From the NCBI RefSeq assembly GCF_001185345.1, contig NZ_KQ236744.1, forward strand, positions 281,903-345,902: a stretch of DNA of 64,000 nucleotides, written 5' to 3'. Both the position numbers and the translations under genes were made by a program. The notes beneath the pieces were generated by a model. The model did not search any database, was not told the origin of the DNA, and saw only the letters and a program-made list of their open reading frames with translations. Below are positions 18,683 to 28,176 of the stretch, one piece after another. The stretch is from Dorea sp. D27 (lineage in GTDB: Bacteria; Bacillota; Clostridia; Lachnospirales; Lachnospiraceae). The first letter of the stretch is position 1; the number at the start of each line of letters is the position of its first letter.

Positions 18683-20449
18683 ATGAGTACAGGTACGATT
18701 AAAAAAGTAGCGGGACCGCTCGTTATCGCAGAAGGAATGCGGGACGCTAACATGTTCGACGTTGTACGTGTTAGCAATCAGCGGCTCATTGGAGAAATTA
18801 TCGAGATGCACGGGGACGAGGCATCAATTCAGGTATATGAGGAGACATCGGGCTTAGGGCCGGGAGAGCCGGTAGAATCTATGGAAGTGCCTATGTCTGT
18901 AGAACTCGGGCCTGGTCTTATCGCAAGCATTTACGATGGTATCCAGCGTCCGCTTGACGATATTATGAAGGTTTCAGGAAACAGCCTGCAAAGAGGTGTC
19001 GAGGTTGCTTCCCTGAAAAGAGATAAAAAATGGGAATTTGTTCCCGTCGCGAAAGCCGGAGATGAAGTTGTGGCAGGTGATGTGCTCGGTACCGTTCAGG
19101 AGACAATCGTCGTCCAGCAGAAGATTATGGTGCCTTACGGTATCAAAGGCACTGTAAAGGAGATCAAATCCGGTGAATTTACGGTAGAAGAAACGGTAGC
19201 AGTCATCACGACGGAAGACGGCGATAAAGAGCTTACGATGCTGCAGAGATGGCCCGTGCGTAAGGGACGTCCGTATGTAAAGAAACTTCCGCCGGAGAAG
19301 CCGCTCGTAACAGGACAGCGTGTCGTAGACACATTCTTCCCGATTGCAAAAGGCGGTGTTGCCGCGGTTCCGGGACCTTTCGGAAGCGGTAAGACAGTCA
19401 TTCAGCATCAGCTGGCGAAATGGGCCGAGGCCGATATCGTGGTATATATCGGGTGTGGCGAGCGTGGAAACGAGATGACAGACGTTCTGAATGAATTTCC
19501 TGAGCTGAAAGATCCTAAGACGGGACAGTCATTGATGCAGAGGACCGTCCTCATCGCCAATACGTCAGATATGCCGGTTGCTGCACGTGAGGCATCTATC
19601 TACACCGGTATCACGATAGCAGAATATTTCCGTGACATGGGATATTCCGTGGCGCTGATGGCAGACTCCACATCCCGCTGGGCAGAGGCCCTCCGTGAGA
19701 TGTCAGGACGTCTGGAGGAGATGCCTGGTGAAGAAGGCTATCCTGCTTACCTTGGAAGCCGCCTGGCACAGTTCTATGAAAGAGCGGGACATGTAATCTC
19801 CCTTGGACAGGATGAAAGAGAAGGGGCGCTCTCCGTAATCGGAGCCGTATCCCCTCCGGGCGGAGATATCTCTGAGCCGGTATCCCAGGCGACGCTGCGT
19901 ATCGTCAAGGTGTTCTGGGGGCTGGATTCCGCATTGGCTTACAAGCGTCATTTCCCTGCAATCAACTGGCTGACCAGTTATTCTCTGTATGTCGACAACA
20001 TGGCGGACTGGTTTAATAACGAAGTGGCAGACGACTGGATGGAAGGCCGCCAGAAGATGATGAGCCTTCTGCAGGAAGAGGCAGAGCTTGACGAAATCGT
20101 AAAAATGGTAGGTATGGATGCACTGTCACCGACGGACCGTCTCAAGATGGAGGCCGCAAGGTCTATCCGTGAGGACTTCCTGCATCAGAACTCCTTCCAT
20201 GAGATTGATACGTATACATCTCTTCGAAAGCAGTACCTGATGATGAAGCTCGTTCTCGCGTTCTATGAGGAAGCTTCTGAGGCACTGAGCCAGGGCGCTT
20301 CTATGCAGATACTGATCAACATGGAAGTAAGAGAGAGAATCGGACGTTATAAATATACTCTGGATGCAGACATCGAGACAGAGTATGAGAAGATATTAAA
20401 TGAACTGCACACCGAAATCGCAGGTGCGTTTGGGAAGGAGGACTTCTAA
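18683..20449 (+). CDS. ntpA: V-type ATP synthase catalytic subunit A
   Basis: This 588-residue catalytic subunit shows the P-loop GPFGSGKT at residues 231-238, the bulge region typical of A subunits (about 115-190), GCGERGNEM with the catalytic Glu, and [29 protein letters not shown] spread across residues 323-351. Three A and three B subunits form the head that couples ATP to ion transport. The start ATG at 18683 follows AAAGGTGGGTG. The length matches the family. Confidence 0.97.
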   Translation: MSTGTIKKVAGPLVIAEGMRDANMFDVVRVSNQRLIGEIIEMHGDEASIQVYEETSGLGPGEPVESMEVPMSVELGPGLIASIYDGIQRPLDDIMKVSGNSLQRGVEVASLKRDKKWEFVPVAKAGDEVVAGDVLGTVQETIVVQQKIMVPYGIKGTVKEIKSGEFTVEETVAVITTEDGDKELTMLQRWPVRKGRPYVKKLPPEKPLVTGQRVVDTFFPIAKGGVAAVPGPFGSGKTVIQHQLAKWAEADIVVYIGCGERGNEMTDVLNEFPELKDPKTGQSLMQRTVLIANTSDMPVAAREASIYTGITIAEYFRDMGYSVALMADSTSRWAEALREMSGRLEEMPGEEGYPAYLGSRLAQFYERAGHVISLGQDEREGALSVIGAVSPPGGDISEPVSQATLRIVKVFWGLDSALAYKRHFPAINWLTSYSLYVDNMADWFNNEVADDWMEGRQKMMSLLQEEAELDEIVKMVGMDALSPTDRLKMEAARSIREDFLHQNSFHEIDTYTSLRKQYLMMKLVLAFYEEASEALSQGASMQILINMEVRERIGRYKYTLDADIETEYEKILNELHTEIAGAFGKEDF

Positions 20450-20451
20450 TC

Positions 20452-21825
20452 ATGCCAAAAGAATACAGAACCATACAGGAAGTTGCCGGCCCTCTTATGC
20501 TGGTGCGCGGTGTCGAAAACGTAGCCTATGACGAACTGGGTGAGATTGAACTTGCAAGCGGTGAGAGACGCCGGTGCAAGGTGCTGGAGATTAACGGAAG
20601 CGATGCGCTCGTACAGCTCTTTGAAAGTGCGACGGGTATCAACTTGAGCAACAGTAAAGTGCGTTTCCTCGGACGAAGCATGGAACTTGGAGTGTCCGGG
20701 GACATGCTCGGACGTGTATTTGACGGTCTGGGACGCCCGATTGACGATGGCCCTGAAATCCTTCCTGAAGAGCGGAGGGATATTAACGGCCTGCCTATGA
20801 ACCCGGCAGCCAGAAGCTATCCTGAGGAGTTCATACAGACGGGGGTTTCTGCCATTGACGGCCTTAATACGCTTGTCCGCGGACAAAAGCTGCCTATCTT
20901 CTCGGCGTCAGGCCTGCCGCACGCCAACCTGGCGGCACAGATTGCGAGACAGGCAAAAGTGCGCGGGACAGATGAAAATTTTGCCGTTGTATTTGCCGCG
21001 ATGGGTATCACATTCGAGGAATCCAACTTCTTCGTTGAGTCCTTTAAAGAGACAGGTGCTATCGACAGGACGGTACTGTTCGTTAACCTGGCAAATGACC
21101 CCGCTATCGAACGTATATCTACGCCTCGTATGGCACTGACGGCAGCGGAATATCTGGCATTTGAAAAGGATATGCATGTACTTGTCATCCTGACAGACAT
21201 TACAAACTACGCGGACGCGCTCCGGGAAGTATCTGCGGCGCGTAAGGAAGTACCAGGACGCCGTGGCTACCCCGGCTACATGTATACCGACCTTGCATCC
21301 CTCTATGAGAGAGCAGGGCGCCAGAACGGCAAAAAGGGAAGTATTACGATGATTCCTATCCTGACGATGCCGGAAGATGATAAGACACATCCGATTCCTG
21401 ACCTGACAGGATATATTACAGAAGGTCAGATTATACTGAGCCGTGACTTATACCGAAAAGGCGTTCAGCCGCCAATCGACGTGCTGCCTTCGCTGTCACG
21501 TCTGAAAGATAAAGGTATCGGCGACGGAAAGACAAGAGCGGACCATTCCAACACGCTGAACCAGCTGTTCGCAGCGTACGCACGTGGTAAAGACGCAAAA
21601 GAGCTTATGACGATCCTCGGAGAGGCAGCCCTCACCGAGATTGACCTCCTCTACGCTAAATTCGCCGATGCATTCGAGAAGGAATACGTATCACAGGGAT
21701 ACAATACCGACCGGTCCATCGAGGAAACCCTCGAAATCGGCTGGAGACTCCTGTCCATGCTGCCAAGAGCCGAACTAAAACGTATCGACGACAAATTCTT
21801 AGATTTATACTATGGAAAGCAGTAA
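20452..21825 (+). CDS. ntpB: V-type ATP synthase subunit B
   Basis: This 457-residue non-catalytic head subunit is homologous to A but has no P-loop. Conserved blocks include [38 protein letters not shown] and [20 protein letters not shown]. The start lies 2 bp after the stop of subunit A, behind GGGAAGGAGG. After its stop comes a 217-bp gap with an unusual repeat, which breaks the otherwise tight spacing before subunit D. Confidence 0.97.
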   Translation: MPKEYRTIQEVAGPLMLVRGVENVAYDELGEIELASGERRRCKVLEINGSDALVQLFESATGINLSNSKVRFLGRSMELGVSGDMLGRVFDGLGRPIDDGPEILPEERRDINGLPMNPAARSYPEEFIQTGVSAIDGLNTLVRGQKLPIFSASGLPHANLAAQIARQAKVRGTDENFAVVFAAMGITFEESNFFVESFKETGAIDRTVLFVNLANDPAIERISTPRMALTAAEYLAFEKDMHVLVILTDITNYADALREVSAARKEVPGRRGYPGYMYTDLASLYERAGRQNGKKGSITMIPILTMPEDDKTHPIPDLTGYITEGQIILSRDLYRKGVQPPIDVLPSLSRLKDKGIGDGKTRADHSNTLNQLFAAYARGKDAKELMTILGEAALTEIDLLYAKFADAFEKEYVSQGYNTDRSIEETLEIGWRLLSMLPRAELKRIDDKFLDLYYGKQ

Positions 21826-21835
21826 GCCGTGCGCA

Positions 21836-22015
21836 GCTTGAAGGATCAGCCATGCAAGCTTGCTTGCGTATGGCTGGCTCCAGCAAGCTGCATAGGGCGT
21901 CAGCCCGCAGCGAGAAGGAGCGAAGCGGAATCGAGCTGGCACGGCGGAAACGGCCAGCCGATATGGCTCCAGCAAGCTGCATAGGGCGTCAGCCCGCAGC
22001 GACGCCGGCATGTAT
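21836..22015. repeat. REP-like intergenic element with two 39-bp direct repeats inside the V-ATPase operon
   Basis: Two identical 39-bp copies begin TGGCTCCAGCAAGCTGCATA at 21875-21913 and 21964-22002. Each can form a GCTGC..GGC/GCC..GCAGC hairpin. Ahead of the first is another hairpin, AGCCATGCAAGC with its complement GCTTGCGTATGGCT (21848-21876). There is no RBS-bearing ORF. The G+C is visibly higher than in neighbouring genes. The position between subunits B and D suggests an inserted REP/BIME-type element or an RNA stability element. Confidence 0.75.
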
Positions 22016-22042
22016 TAACAGAAAAGGGAGGTGGATGGATAG

Positions 22043-22702
22043 ATGGCATCTACGCAGGTGACTCCTACCCGTATGGAGTTGACCAAGACAAAGAAAAAAT
22101 TAGTCACAGCCGCCAAGGGGCATAAGCTCCTGAAAGACAAACGTGACGAACTGATGCGGCAGTTCCTGGACCTTGTCCGTGAGAACATGGAACTGCGCCT
22201 GAAAGTAGAGGCCGGAATCCGCTCTGCAAATAAGAATTTTGTCATAGCCAAGGCCGGAATGGACGAAGCTACGCTGAATACAGCGCTGATGGCACCCAAG
22301 CAGGAAGTGAACCTGGAAGTTGATAAGAAGAACGTCATGAGCGTCAACATCCCGGTCTTTGAGACGAAGACCAGGACTGCGGATGCAAACGATATATATT
22401 CTTACGGCTTTGCATTTACTTCCAGCGACTTGGACGGTGCCGTGAAATCTCTGGCAGATATCCTGCCGGATATGCTGAAACTTGCGGAGACGGAAAAAGC
22501 ATGCCAGCTCATGGCGGTGGAAATCGAGAAGACGAGACGCCGCGTCAATGCGCTGGAACATGTCATAATTCCGGAAGCACAGAAAAACATCAAATATATA
22601 ACGATGAAGCTGGATGAGAACGAAAGAAGCTCCCAGATTCGTCTGATGAAAGTCAAAGATATGATGCTTGAAGAAGCGCATCATTACAGTGAAAGAGCCT
22701 GA
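22043..22702 (+). CDS. ntpD: V-type ATP synthase subunit D
   Basis: This 219-residue central-stalk subunit forms the long coiled-coil shaft. N-terminal PTRMELTKTKKKLVTAAKGH and LLKDKRDEL, and C-terminal RRRVNALEHVIIPEAQKNI, are the family signatures. Its own RBS (GGGAGGTGGATGG) follows the repeat element, so it may be translated separately from subunit B. A strong terminator 7 bp after the stop closes the operon. Confidence 0.96.
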   Translation: MASTQVTPTRMELTKTKKKLVTAAKGHKLLKDKRDELMRQFLDLVRENMELRLKVEAGIRSANKNFVIAKAGMDEATLNTALMAPKQEVNLEVDKKNVMSVNIPVFETKTRTADANDIYSYGFAFTSSDLDGAVKSLADILPDMLKLAETEKACQLMAVEIEKTRRRVNALEHVIIPEAQKNIKYITMKLDENERSSQIRLMKVKDMMLEEAHHYSERA

Positions 22703-22709
22703 TTTTGCA

Positions 22710-22756
22710 GCCGCAGGCAGCGTACCCGCAAGGTGTACGCTGCCTGCGGCTTTTCT
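22710..22756 (+). terminator. Terminator of the V-ATPase operon
   Basis: A 16-bp perfect stem, GCCGCAGGCAGCGTAC with its complement at 22735-22750, has a 9-nt loop and is followed by TTTTCTT. It lies immediately after the subunit D stop. Confidence 0.92.
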
Positions 22757-22901
22757 TATCATAGACGGTTCCGGCTATAGACGACTGCGGTCCGGGACAA
22801 AGCACGATATAGGAGAAAGCCGGATACTCTGCCGGATTGAGGAACATCGGGAAAAACGGCGCATATGATAAGATAGATACTTAGCTTAGGAGTGTGTGTA
22901 C

Positions 22902-23258
22902 ATGGACAATCGACTGCCTTACTACATGGCCTATCCGATGCCTTTACTCTATGATGACGACAAGGTTGCCAGAAGGGACCTGGATTATATGAAGAGCCTG
23001 TATCCCGCGACAGCGAAACGGCTGATTCCTTATATTGAAGATGAATGTGACAGGCTGGAATACGAAGGAAGCATGATGTATGATGAATATCCGGATCAGC
23101 TGCAGCTGCGGCTGATGTGCCGGCGGATATTCGACAGGGCCGAGGAAGATGAGGAAGATCCGGGCAGCTGGCTGAACGACTTGATTCAGGTCATGGCCTA
23201 TCAGGAATTATGCCGCAGACGCTGTGAGCACAGGAACATGAGACGGAAATACTACTAA
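22902..23258 (+). CDS. Conserved hypothetical acidic protein
   Basis: This 118-residue soluble protein has a Tyr/Met/Pro-rich N-terminus (LPYYMAYPMPLLYDDD) and a helical remainder rich in Asp, Glu, Arg and Cys, ending in a Cys/Arg-rich tail (CRRRCEHRNMRRK). No known motif is seen. The ATG at 22902 is preferred to a GTG at 22896, because TTAGGAG lies about 9 nt upstream. It stands alone between two hairpins. The tail recalls metal or nucleic-acid binding but that is a guess. Confidence 0.6.
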   Translation: MDNRLPYYMAYPMPLLYDDDKVARRDLDYMKSLYPATAKRLIPYIEDECDRLEYEGSMMYDEYPDQLQLRLMCRRIFDRAEEDEEDPGSWLNDLIQVMAYQELCRRRCEHRNMRRKYY

Positions 23259-23265
23259 TGAAAGA

Positions 23266-23302
23266 AAGGAGCCAGACCTTGGGAAGAAAGGCCTGACTCC
23301 TT
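23266..23302 (+). terminator. Hairpin after the acidic hypothetical gene
   Basis: AAGGAGCCAGACC and GGCCTGACTCCTT pair with two mismatches. The following run is CCTCCGTTTC, not a clean T-tract, so termination may be weak. Confidence 0.5.
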
Positions 23303-23382
23303 CCTCCGTTTCGTGAGGGTGGACGGATGAGCCGGTATATGTTAAAATATTCATTGAACATATTGAGGAAGGTACGACAGAC

Positions 23383-23883
23383 ATGGAAAATATTATATTT
23401 ATCGGTATGCCTGCGGTAGGAAAGAGCACAGTTGGAGTTGTCGTTGCAAAGCGGCTTGGATATCAGTTTATTGATACGGACCTTTTGATACAGGAAGAAG
23501 AAGGGAATCTCCTCAGGGAAATTATAGAAAAAAAGGGAATCGATGGGTTTTTGGAAATAGAAGACCGCGTGAATGCGAAAGTAAATGTACACAATACGGT
23601 CATATCACCGGGTGGCAGCGTAGTATACTGCGAAAATGCGATGAAACATTATAAAGAAATCGGTACAGTCGTATATTTGATGGCATCTTATGAGACAATA
23701 AACAAGAGGCTGAAAAGTGCGAAAAACAGAGGCGTCGTACTTCGGGACGGACAGACGCTTAAAGACCTGTATGATGAAAGAGTCCCCTTGTTCGAGCGAT
23801 ATGCGGATCTGACCGTGTGTGAGGACGGACTTAAGCTGGAAGATACGATAGACAAGGTGATCGAGGCATTACAAAGTGCATAA
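23383..23883 (+). CDS. aroK: Shikimate kinase-like P-loop kinase
   Basis: This 166-residue kinase has the Walker A IGMPAVGKST (residues 7-16), FIDTD near residue 30 as the second metal/shikimate motif, PGGSVVYC in place of the usual SxGGG substrate loop, and the lid and adenine motifs RGVVLRD. Shikimate kinase phosphorylates shikimate at the 3-OH in aromatic amino acid synthesis. The substrate loop differs from classical AroK (SPGGSVV against GTGGG), and no other aro genes are near, so a related substrate is possible. The start is supported by GAGGAAGG. Confidence 0.78.
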   Translation: MENIIFIGMPAVGKSTVGVVVAKRLGYQFIDTDLLIQEEEGNLLREIIEKKGIDGFLEIEDRVNAKVNVHNTVISPGGSVVYCENAMKHYKEIGTVVYLMASYETINKRLKSAKNRGVVLRDGQTLKDLYDERVPLFERYADLTVCEDGLKLEDTIDKVIEALQSA

Positions 23884-23926
23884 AAAGTTACGGTTGCATT
23901 AAGAAAAATGTAATATAAGTTACATA

Positions 23927-23968
23927 ATTGTAAAAAATATTTTACAATTTTCGATTCTATGGTATAAT
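23927..23968 (+). promoter_or_regulatory. Promoter of murA with overlapping inverted repeat
   Basis: TTTACA (23941-23946) and TATAAT (23963-23968) are 16 bp apart. A perfect inverted repeat, ATTGTAAAA/TTTTACAAT (23927-23948), overlaps the -35 box. It may be a terminator for the upstream kinase gene or a repressor site. Confidence 0.6.
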
Positions 23969-24042
23969 AGCAAAGAATGTGAATAAAGAAAAATAGCTAT
24001 CAAAGTTTTGAGAGTGAATATAAATTGATATTGAGGTGCAGT

Positions 24043-25335
24043 ATGGAACAGTATATTATAAAAGGCGGCCATCCGCTTGTTGGAGAAGTAGAGATAGGCG
24101 GAGCGAAGAATGCGGCTCTGGCAATTCTCGCAGCGGCAATCATGACAGATGACACAGTTCTTATTGACAATATACCGGACGTCAATGATGTCAATGTATT
24201 ATTGGATGCGATTACCGGAATCGGTGCAAAAGTACACCGCGTAGACCGGCACACGGTCAAGATCAACGGAAGCGGAATCAGGAATTTTGACGTAGAATAC
24301 GACTATATCAAGAAGATTCGGGCATCTTACTATCTGCTCGGCGCACTGCTCGGCAAGTATAAAAGAGCAGAAGTTGCACTGCCAGGTGGGTGCAACATCG
24401 GAAGCAGACCGATAGACCAGCACCTGAAGGGATTCCGTGCACTCGGTGCCGACGTGGACATCGAGCACGGCAAAGTTGTTGCCGAAGCAGAGAATCTGGC
24501 AGGCCGGCACGTTTATTTCGACGTCGTGACAGTAGGGGCAACAATCAACGTGATGATGGCAGCCACGATGGCTGATGGCATCACTATCATGGAGAATGTG
24601 GCAAAGGAACCCCATGTGGTAGACGTAGCCAACTTCCTGAACAGCATGGGGGCCAACATCAGAGGCGCGGGCACCGATGTGATTAAGATACGCGGCGTCC
24701 ACAGGCTGCACGGAACAGAATATTCTGTCATTCCGGACCAGATCGAGGCCGGCACGTTCATGTTTGCGGCTGCGGCCACAAAAGGAGACGTAACCGTGCT
24801 GAATGTCATTCCGAAGCATCTGGAAGCTACGATTGCTAAGCTGACAGAGATTGGCTGTGAAGTAGAGGAATTTGATGACGCGGTGCGTGTCGTATCCAAA
24901 GGAGACTTGACAAGCACACATGTAAAGACGCTTCCATATCCGGGATTCCCGACAGACATGCAGCCACAGATCGGCGTGACGCTCGCTTTGTGCAGGGGGA
25001 CAAGTACCATAACAGAGAGCATATTTGAGAACAGATTCAAGTATCTGGATGAACTGGCCAGAATGGGGGCCAATATAAAGGTGGAAGGCAATTCTGCCAC
25101 TATCGAAGGGGTGGATAAGTTCTCGGGGGCAAGAGTGAGCGCGCCGGATCTTCGCGCGGGCGCGGCGCTTTGCATCGCGGGTCTTGCCACGGACGGAATT
25201 ACAATCGTAGATGATATCATCTATATTCTGCGGGGATATGAAAGATTTGATGAAAAGCTCCGCGGCATCGGCGCTCTTATGGAGCAGGTATCGACAGAAA
25301 AGGAAATCCAGAAATTCACTCTGAAAGTAAGCTAG
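24043..25335 (+). CDS. murA: UDP-N-acetylglucosamine 1-carboxyvinyltransferase
   Basis: This 430-residue enzyme transfers enolpyruvate from PEP to UDP-GlcNAc, the first committed step of peptidoglycan synthesis. The start (EQYIIKGGHPLVGEVEIGGA) and the loop LPGGCNIGSRP with catalytic Cys117, the residue modified by fosfomycin, are present. So are PTDMQPQ and the C-terminal DLRAGAAL block. The start at 24043 is set by GAGGTG 5 nt upstream; the frame six codons longer has no RBS. Many clostridia have two MurA paralogues and this could be either. Confidence 0.96.
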   Translation: MEQYIIKGGHPLVGEVEIGGAKNAALAILAAAIMTDDTVLIDNIPDVNDVNVLLDAITGIGAKVHRVDRHTVKINGSGIRNFDVEYDYIKKIRASYYLLGALLGKYKRAEVALPGGCNIGSRPIDQHLKGFRALGADVDIEHGKVVAEAENLAGRHVYFDVVTVGATINVMMAATMADGITIMENVAKEPHVVDVANFLNSMGANIRGAGTDVIKIRGVHRLHGTEYSVIPDQIEAGTFMFAAAATKGDVTVLNVIPKHLEATIAKLTEIGCEVEEFDDAVRVVSKGDLTSTHVKTLPYPGFPTDMQPQIGVTLALCRGTSTITESIFENRFKYLDELARMGANIKVEGNSATIEGVDKFSGARVSAPDLRAGAALCIAGLATDGITIVDDIIYILRGYERFDEKLRGIGALMEQVSTEKEIQKFTLKVS

Positions 25336-25368
25336 CAAAATTGACAAACCATATAGAACAGACATTTG

Positions 25369-25397
25369 AATCAGTCCGCATATAGCGGGCTGATTTT
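25369..25397 (+). terminator. Terminator after murA
   Basis: AATCAGTCCGC (25369-25379) pairs with GCGGGCTGATT (25385-25395) around ATATA, and is followed by TT. The stem is good, but the T-run is short. Confidence 0.6.
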
Positions 25398-25414
25398 GGT
25401 CAGCGGGGAAAAAG

Positions 25415-26605
25415 ATGAAAAAGATAAAGAACCGGTATATTATCCTTTTAATTGCAGCAACCGTTAATTTTGTTCATGGAAATCCATATATATGGACTGT
25501 TTTCCAGCCCCACGTCAAAGCCGAGTATAATCTCAGCCTTGCGGCATCCAGCCAGCCGTTTACGATTATCATCGGCATTTTCGCCGTAGGCAATATGATA
25601 GGCGGCTACCTCCAGCACAAGATAGGATCCAGGGCAACGATACTGGGAGGCAGCTTCGTGATGTGCGCCGGCTTTTTTCTGGCGGCAGTTGCGCCTGCCG
25701 GAATGCCATGGATGATATCTGCCGGATATGGCCTGCTCGGCGGTCTCGGTTCCGGCTGCGCGTTCAGCATGCTTGTGGCAGTACCACAGCAGTGGTTTCC
25801 GGACAAGAGAGGGCTGGTGACAGGGATAACGGTAGGGATCGTCGGCATCTCCGGCGTCGTCATGAACCCGTTCTGTGACTGGCTGCTTGCGCATCACGGC
25901 TACAGGTATGCAATGCTGGCTGTGACGGGAATCTATGCTGTGCTCAGCCTGGGCGGCATATTCATCTCGGAGCCGGACGCCAAACCGGCCGGAGATGGGG
26001 AGGGCAGCGCTGCAGAAACCGTGCAGGGGAAGCAGTATACCACAAAGGAAATGTTCCGGACGAAGACGTATTATCTCCTGAGCATATCCATGGCCCTTGC
26101 AGTGCCGGCTTATGTGCTTGTCAATCCGCTGATGAAATCGCTCGGGATGGAGCGGGGTCTGACGGACAGCGCAGCCCTGATAGGCGTCGTAGCCGCTTCG
26201 GGAGCTAATATTGCAGGGCGTTTTGCAGCGCCATGGATGTCGGATTTCTTCGGACGAAAGACGGTGATACAGGTATTGTATGCAACCGCCATGATTTCGG
26301 TTATCGGCCTTACGGTGGCAAAGGGCGGCTTGTTCATACTGCTCATATCGCTCGTATCGCTTACATACGGAGGGTTTGTCAGCGTATTTCCCGTACTTAC
26401 CTCAGACTGCTTTGGAATGAAATACCAGGGCATGAACTTCGGAGCGGTCATGCTCGGATACGGAGTCGTCTCCATCCTCTGCCCTTATCTGCTGGCTGCA
26501 GTCCAGGATACGCCGCTTGGAACCAACCTTTCCTTTATCATCGCAGGGGGGATATGCATAATCGGGATGGCGGCGACAGCGCGTATACGGGTCCGCCAGG
26601 ATTGA
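25415..26605 (+). CDS. MFS transporter, oxalate/formate antiporter (OFA)-like
   Basis: This is a 396-residue integral membrane protein with 12 predicted helices and a cytoplasmic loop near residues 190-215. The first helix region (VNFVHGNPYIWTVFQPHVKAE) and the helix 2-3 loop (GGYLQHKIGSRATILGG) resemble OFA-family carriers for small dicarboxylates or monocarboxylates. The substrate is unknown. It lies alone between a terminator and the metK riboswitch. The ATG follows AGCGGGGAAAAAG. Confidence 0.82.
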   Translation: MKKIKNRYIILLIAATVNFVHGNPYIWTVFQPHVKAEYNLSLAASSQPFTIIIGIFAVGNMIGGYLQHKIGSRATILGGSFVMCAGFFLAAVAPAGMPWMISAGYGLLGGLGSGCAFSMLVAVPQQWFPDKRGLVTGITVGIVGISGVVMNPFCDWLLAHHGYRYAMLAVTGIYAVLSLGGIFISEPDAKPAGDGEGSAAETVQGKQYTTKEMFRTKTYYLLSISMALAVPAYVLVNPLMKSLGMERGLTDSAALIGVVAASGANIAGRFAAPWMSDFFGRKTVIQVLYATAMISVIGLTVAKGGLFILLISLVSLTYGGFVSVFPVLTSDCFGMKYQGMNFGAVMLGYGVVSILCPYLLAAVQDTPLGTNLSFIIAGGICIIGMAATARIRVRQD

Positions 26606-26613
26606 ATTGCGTA

Positions 26614-26642
26614 TTGACATTTTGCGGAAAAGGCGGTAAAGT
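26614..26642 (+). promoter_or_regulatory. Promoter of the metK leader
   Basis: TTGACA (26614-26619) and TAAAGT (26637-26642) have a 17-bp spacer, starting 8 bp after the MFS stop. A transcript from here would begin about 25 nt before the riboswitch. Confidence 0.65.
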
Positions 26643-26674
26643 CTTATTGAACAACAAGTTAATAATGAAACTTT

Positions 26675-26772
26675 CTCTTATTCAGAGCAGTGGAGATACA
26701 AAGGATCTGTGAAGCTGCGGCAACCCCGTAAAGGAAGGTGCCAACCTGAGCGAGTCTTTCGAACAATAAGAG
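26675..26772 (+). promoter_or_regulatory. SAM-I (S-box) riboswitch
   Basis: P1 is formed by CTCTTATT at the start and AATAAGAG at the end. Between them lie the S-box signature elements CAGAGCAGTGGAG, GAAGCTGCGGCAACC and AAGGTGCCAACCTGAG. S-box RNAs bind SAM and switch off the genes of methionine and SAM synthesis. A terminator hairpin lies 20 nt downstream, and metK follows, so control is by transcription termination. Confidence 0.95.
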
Positions 26773-26791
26773 GATTGGGTTATGAATATAA

Positions 26792-26821
26792 AACAGTCCG
26801 CTTATGGCGGATTGTTTTTTT
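26792..26821 (+). terminator. Riboswitch-controlled terminator of metK
   Basis: AACAGTCCGC (26792-26801) pairs with GCGGATTGTT (26807-26816), followed by a run of T residues. It lies in the metK leader between aptamer and start codon and should form when SAM is bound. Confidence 0.88.
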
Positions 26822-26910
26822 GTACAATTAGAAACGAAGTTTCTATATTGCCAGAGACCTCCGGGAGAAAGTTTTCAGTGCCGGAAACGGCCGTTAAGAA
26901 AGGAGAACAT

Positions 26911-28098
26911 ATGGAAAAGAGATTATTTACATCAGAATCGGTGACAGAAGGACACCCGGACAAGATGTGCGACCAGATATCCGATGCGATTCTGGATGCG
27001 CTTATGGAACAAGATCCGATGAGCCGTGTGGCGTGCGAGACGAGTACGACGACCGGGCTTGTGCTCGTGATGGGCGAGATTACGACGAATGCCTATGTAG
27101 ACATCCAGAAGATTGTGAGAGATACGGTCAGAGAAGTCGGATATACAAGGGGAAAATATGGGTTCGACTGTGAGACGTGCGGTGTGATAACTGCGATTGA
27201 CGAGCAGTCGCCGGATATTGCGCTCGGAGTAGACAAGGCGCTGGAGGCGAAAGAAAATAAGATGTCCGACGCCGAACTGGAGGCCATCGGCGCGGGAGAC
27301 CAGGGAATGATGTTCGGCTATGCGACGGATGAGACGCCGGAACTTATGCCATACCCGATAGCGCTTGCACATAAGCTGTCCAGGAAGCTCACAGAAGTAA
27401 GGAAGGACGGAACGCTCTCCTACCTGAGACCTGACGGCAAGACACAGGTGACGGTAGAGTATGACGACAAGGGCGTACCGGTGCGGCTGGATGCCGTCGT
27501 GCTCTCTACGCAGCATGATCCGGATGTGGAGCAGGAGCAGATTCATGAGGATATCAAAAAGTATGTGTTCGATGAGGTCATACCGGGAGATATGATAGAT
27601 GAAGATACTAAGTTCTTCATCAATCCGACGGGAAGGTTCGTCATCGGCGGCCCTCACGGGGACAGCGGACTTACAGGGCGCAAGATTATCGTAGACACGT
27701 ACGGAGGCATGGCGAGACATGGCGGCGGAGCGTTCTCGGGGAAGGACTGCACGAAGGTAGACCGTTCGGCTGCCTACGCGGCTCGCTATGCAGCCAAAAA
27801 TATCGTGGCGGCGGGACTTGCCCGGAGATGTGAGATACAGCTATCTTACGCGATAGGCGTGGCACATCCGACTTCCGTCAGGGTCGAGACATTTGGAACG
27901 GGAAAGCTGCCGGACGACAAGCTTGTTGAAATTATCCGCGAGAATTTTGACCTCCGTCCTGCCGGAATCATCAGGATGCTGGATCTCAGACGACCAATAT
28001 ACAGGCAGACAGCGGCTTACGGACACTTTGGCAGGACTGATATCGAGCTCCCATGGGAAAAGACTGACAAAATAGAGATATTGCGCAGGTATTTATAA
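26911..28098 (+). CDS. metK: S-adenosylmethionine synthetase
   Basis: This 395-residue enzyme makes SAM from methionine and ATP. The N-terminus [15 protein letters not shown] (His15 is the ATP-binding residue), the motif [12 protein letters not shown], and [19 protein letters not shown] are all intact. The start at 26911 is set by AAAGGAGAACAT. A longer frame to 26782 would translate the terminator and is rejected. It is controlled by the SAM-I riboswitch, giving feedback by its own product. A terminator follows. Confidence 0.97.
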   Translation: MEKRLFTSESVTEGHPDKMCDQISDAILDALMEQDPMSRVACETSTTTGLVLVMGEITTNAYVDIQKIVRDTVREVGYTRGKYGFDCETCGVITAIDEQSPDIALGVDKALEAKENKMSDAELEAIGAGDQGMMFGYATDETPELMPYPIALAHKLSRKLTEVRKDGTLSYLRPDGKTQVTVEYDDKGVPVRLDAVVLSTQHDPDVEQEQIHEDIKKYVFDEVIPGDMIDEDTKFFINPTGRFVIGGPHGDSGLTGRKIIVDTYGGMARHGGGAFSGKDCTKVDRSAAYAARYAAKNIVAAGLARRCEIQLSYAIGVAHPTSVRVETFGTGKLPDDKLVEIIRENFDLRPAGIIRMLDLRRPIYRQTAAYGHFGRTDIELPWEKTDKIEILRRYL

Positions 28099-28117
28099 AA
28101 ATTTTATAAAAGTTTAT

Positions 28118-28146
28118 GGGTGCTTTCGTGTGAAGCACCCTTTTTC
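28118..28146 (+). terminator. Terminator after metK
   Basis: GGGTGCTTT and AAGCACCC pair around a short loop, followed by TTTTTC. It lies 20 bp after the metK stop. Confidence 0.88.
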
Positions 28147-28176
28147 ATGCTATACTTAAGCTCGGAGGATGTGACT

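Noticed and set aside
21852..22061. 69-codon frame across the repeats between V-ATPase subunits B and D
   Set aside because: It is made of the direct repeats and runs over the RBS and start of subunit D.
24199..25365. 388-codon minus-strand frame opposite murA
   Set aside because: It is the shadow of a clear murA gene, has no RBS, and its translation is Cys/His-rich without any known motif.
26782..26910. N-terminal extension of metK
   Set aside because: It would translate the riboswitch terminator. The RBS and the MetK family start fit 26911.
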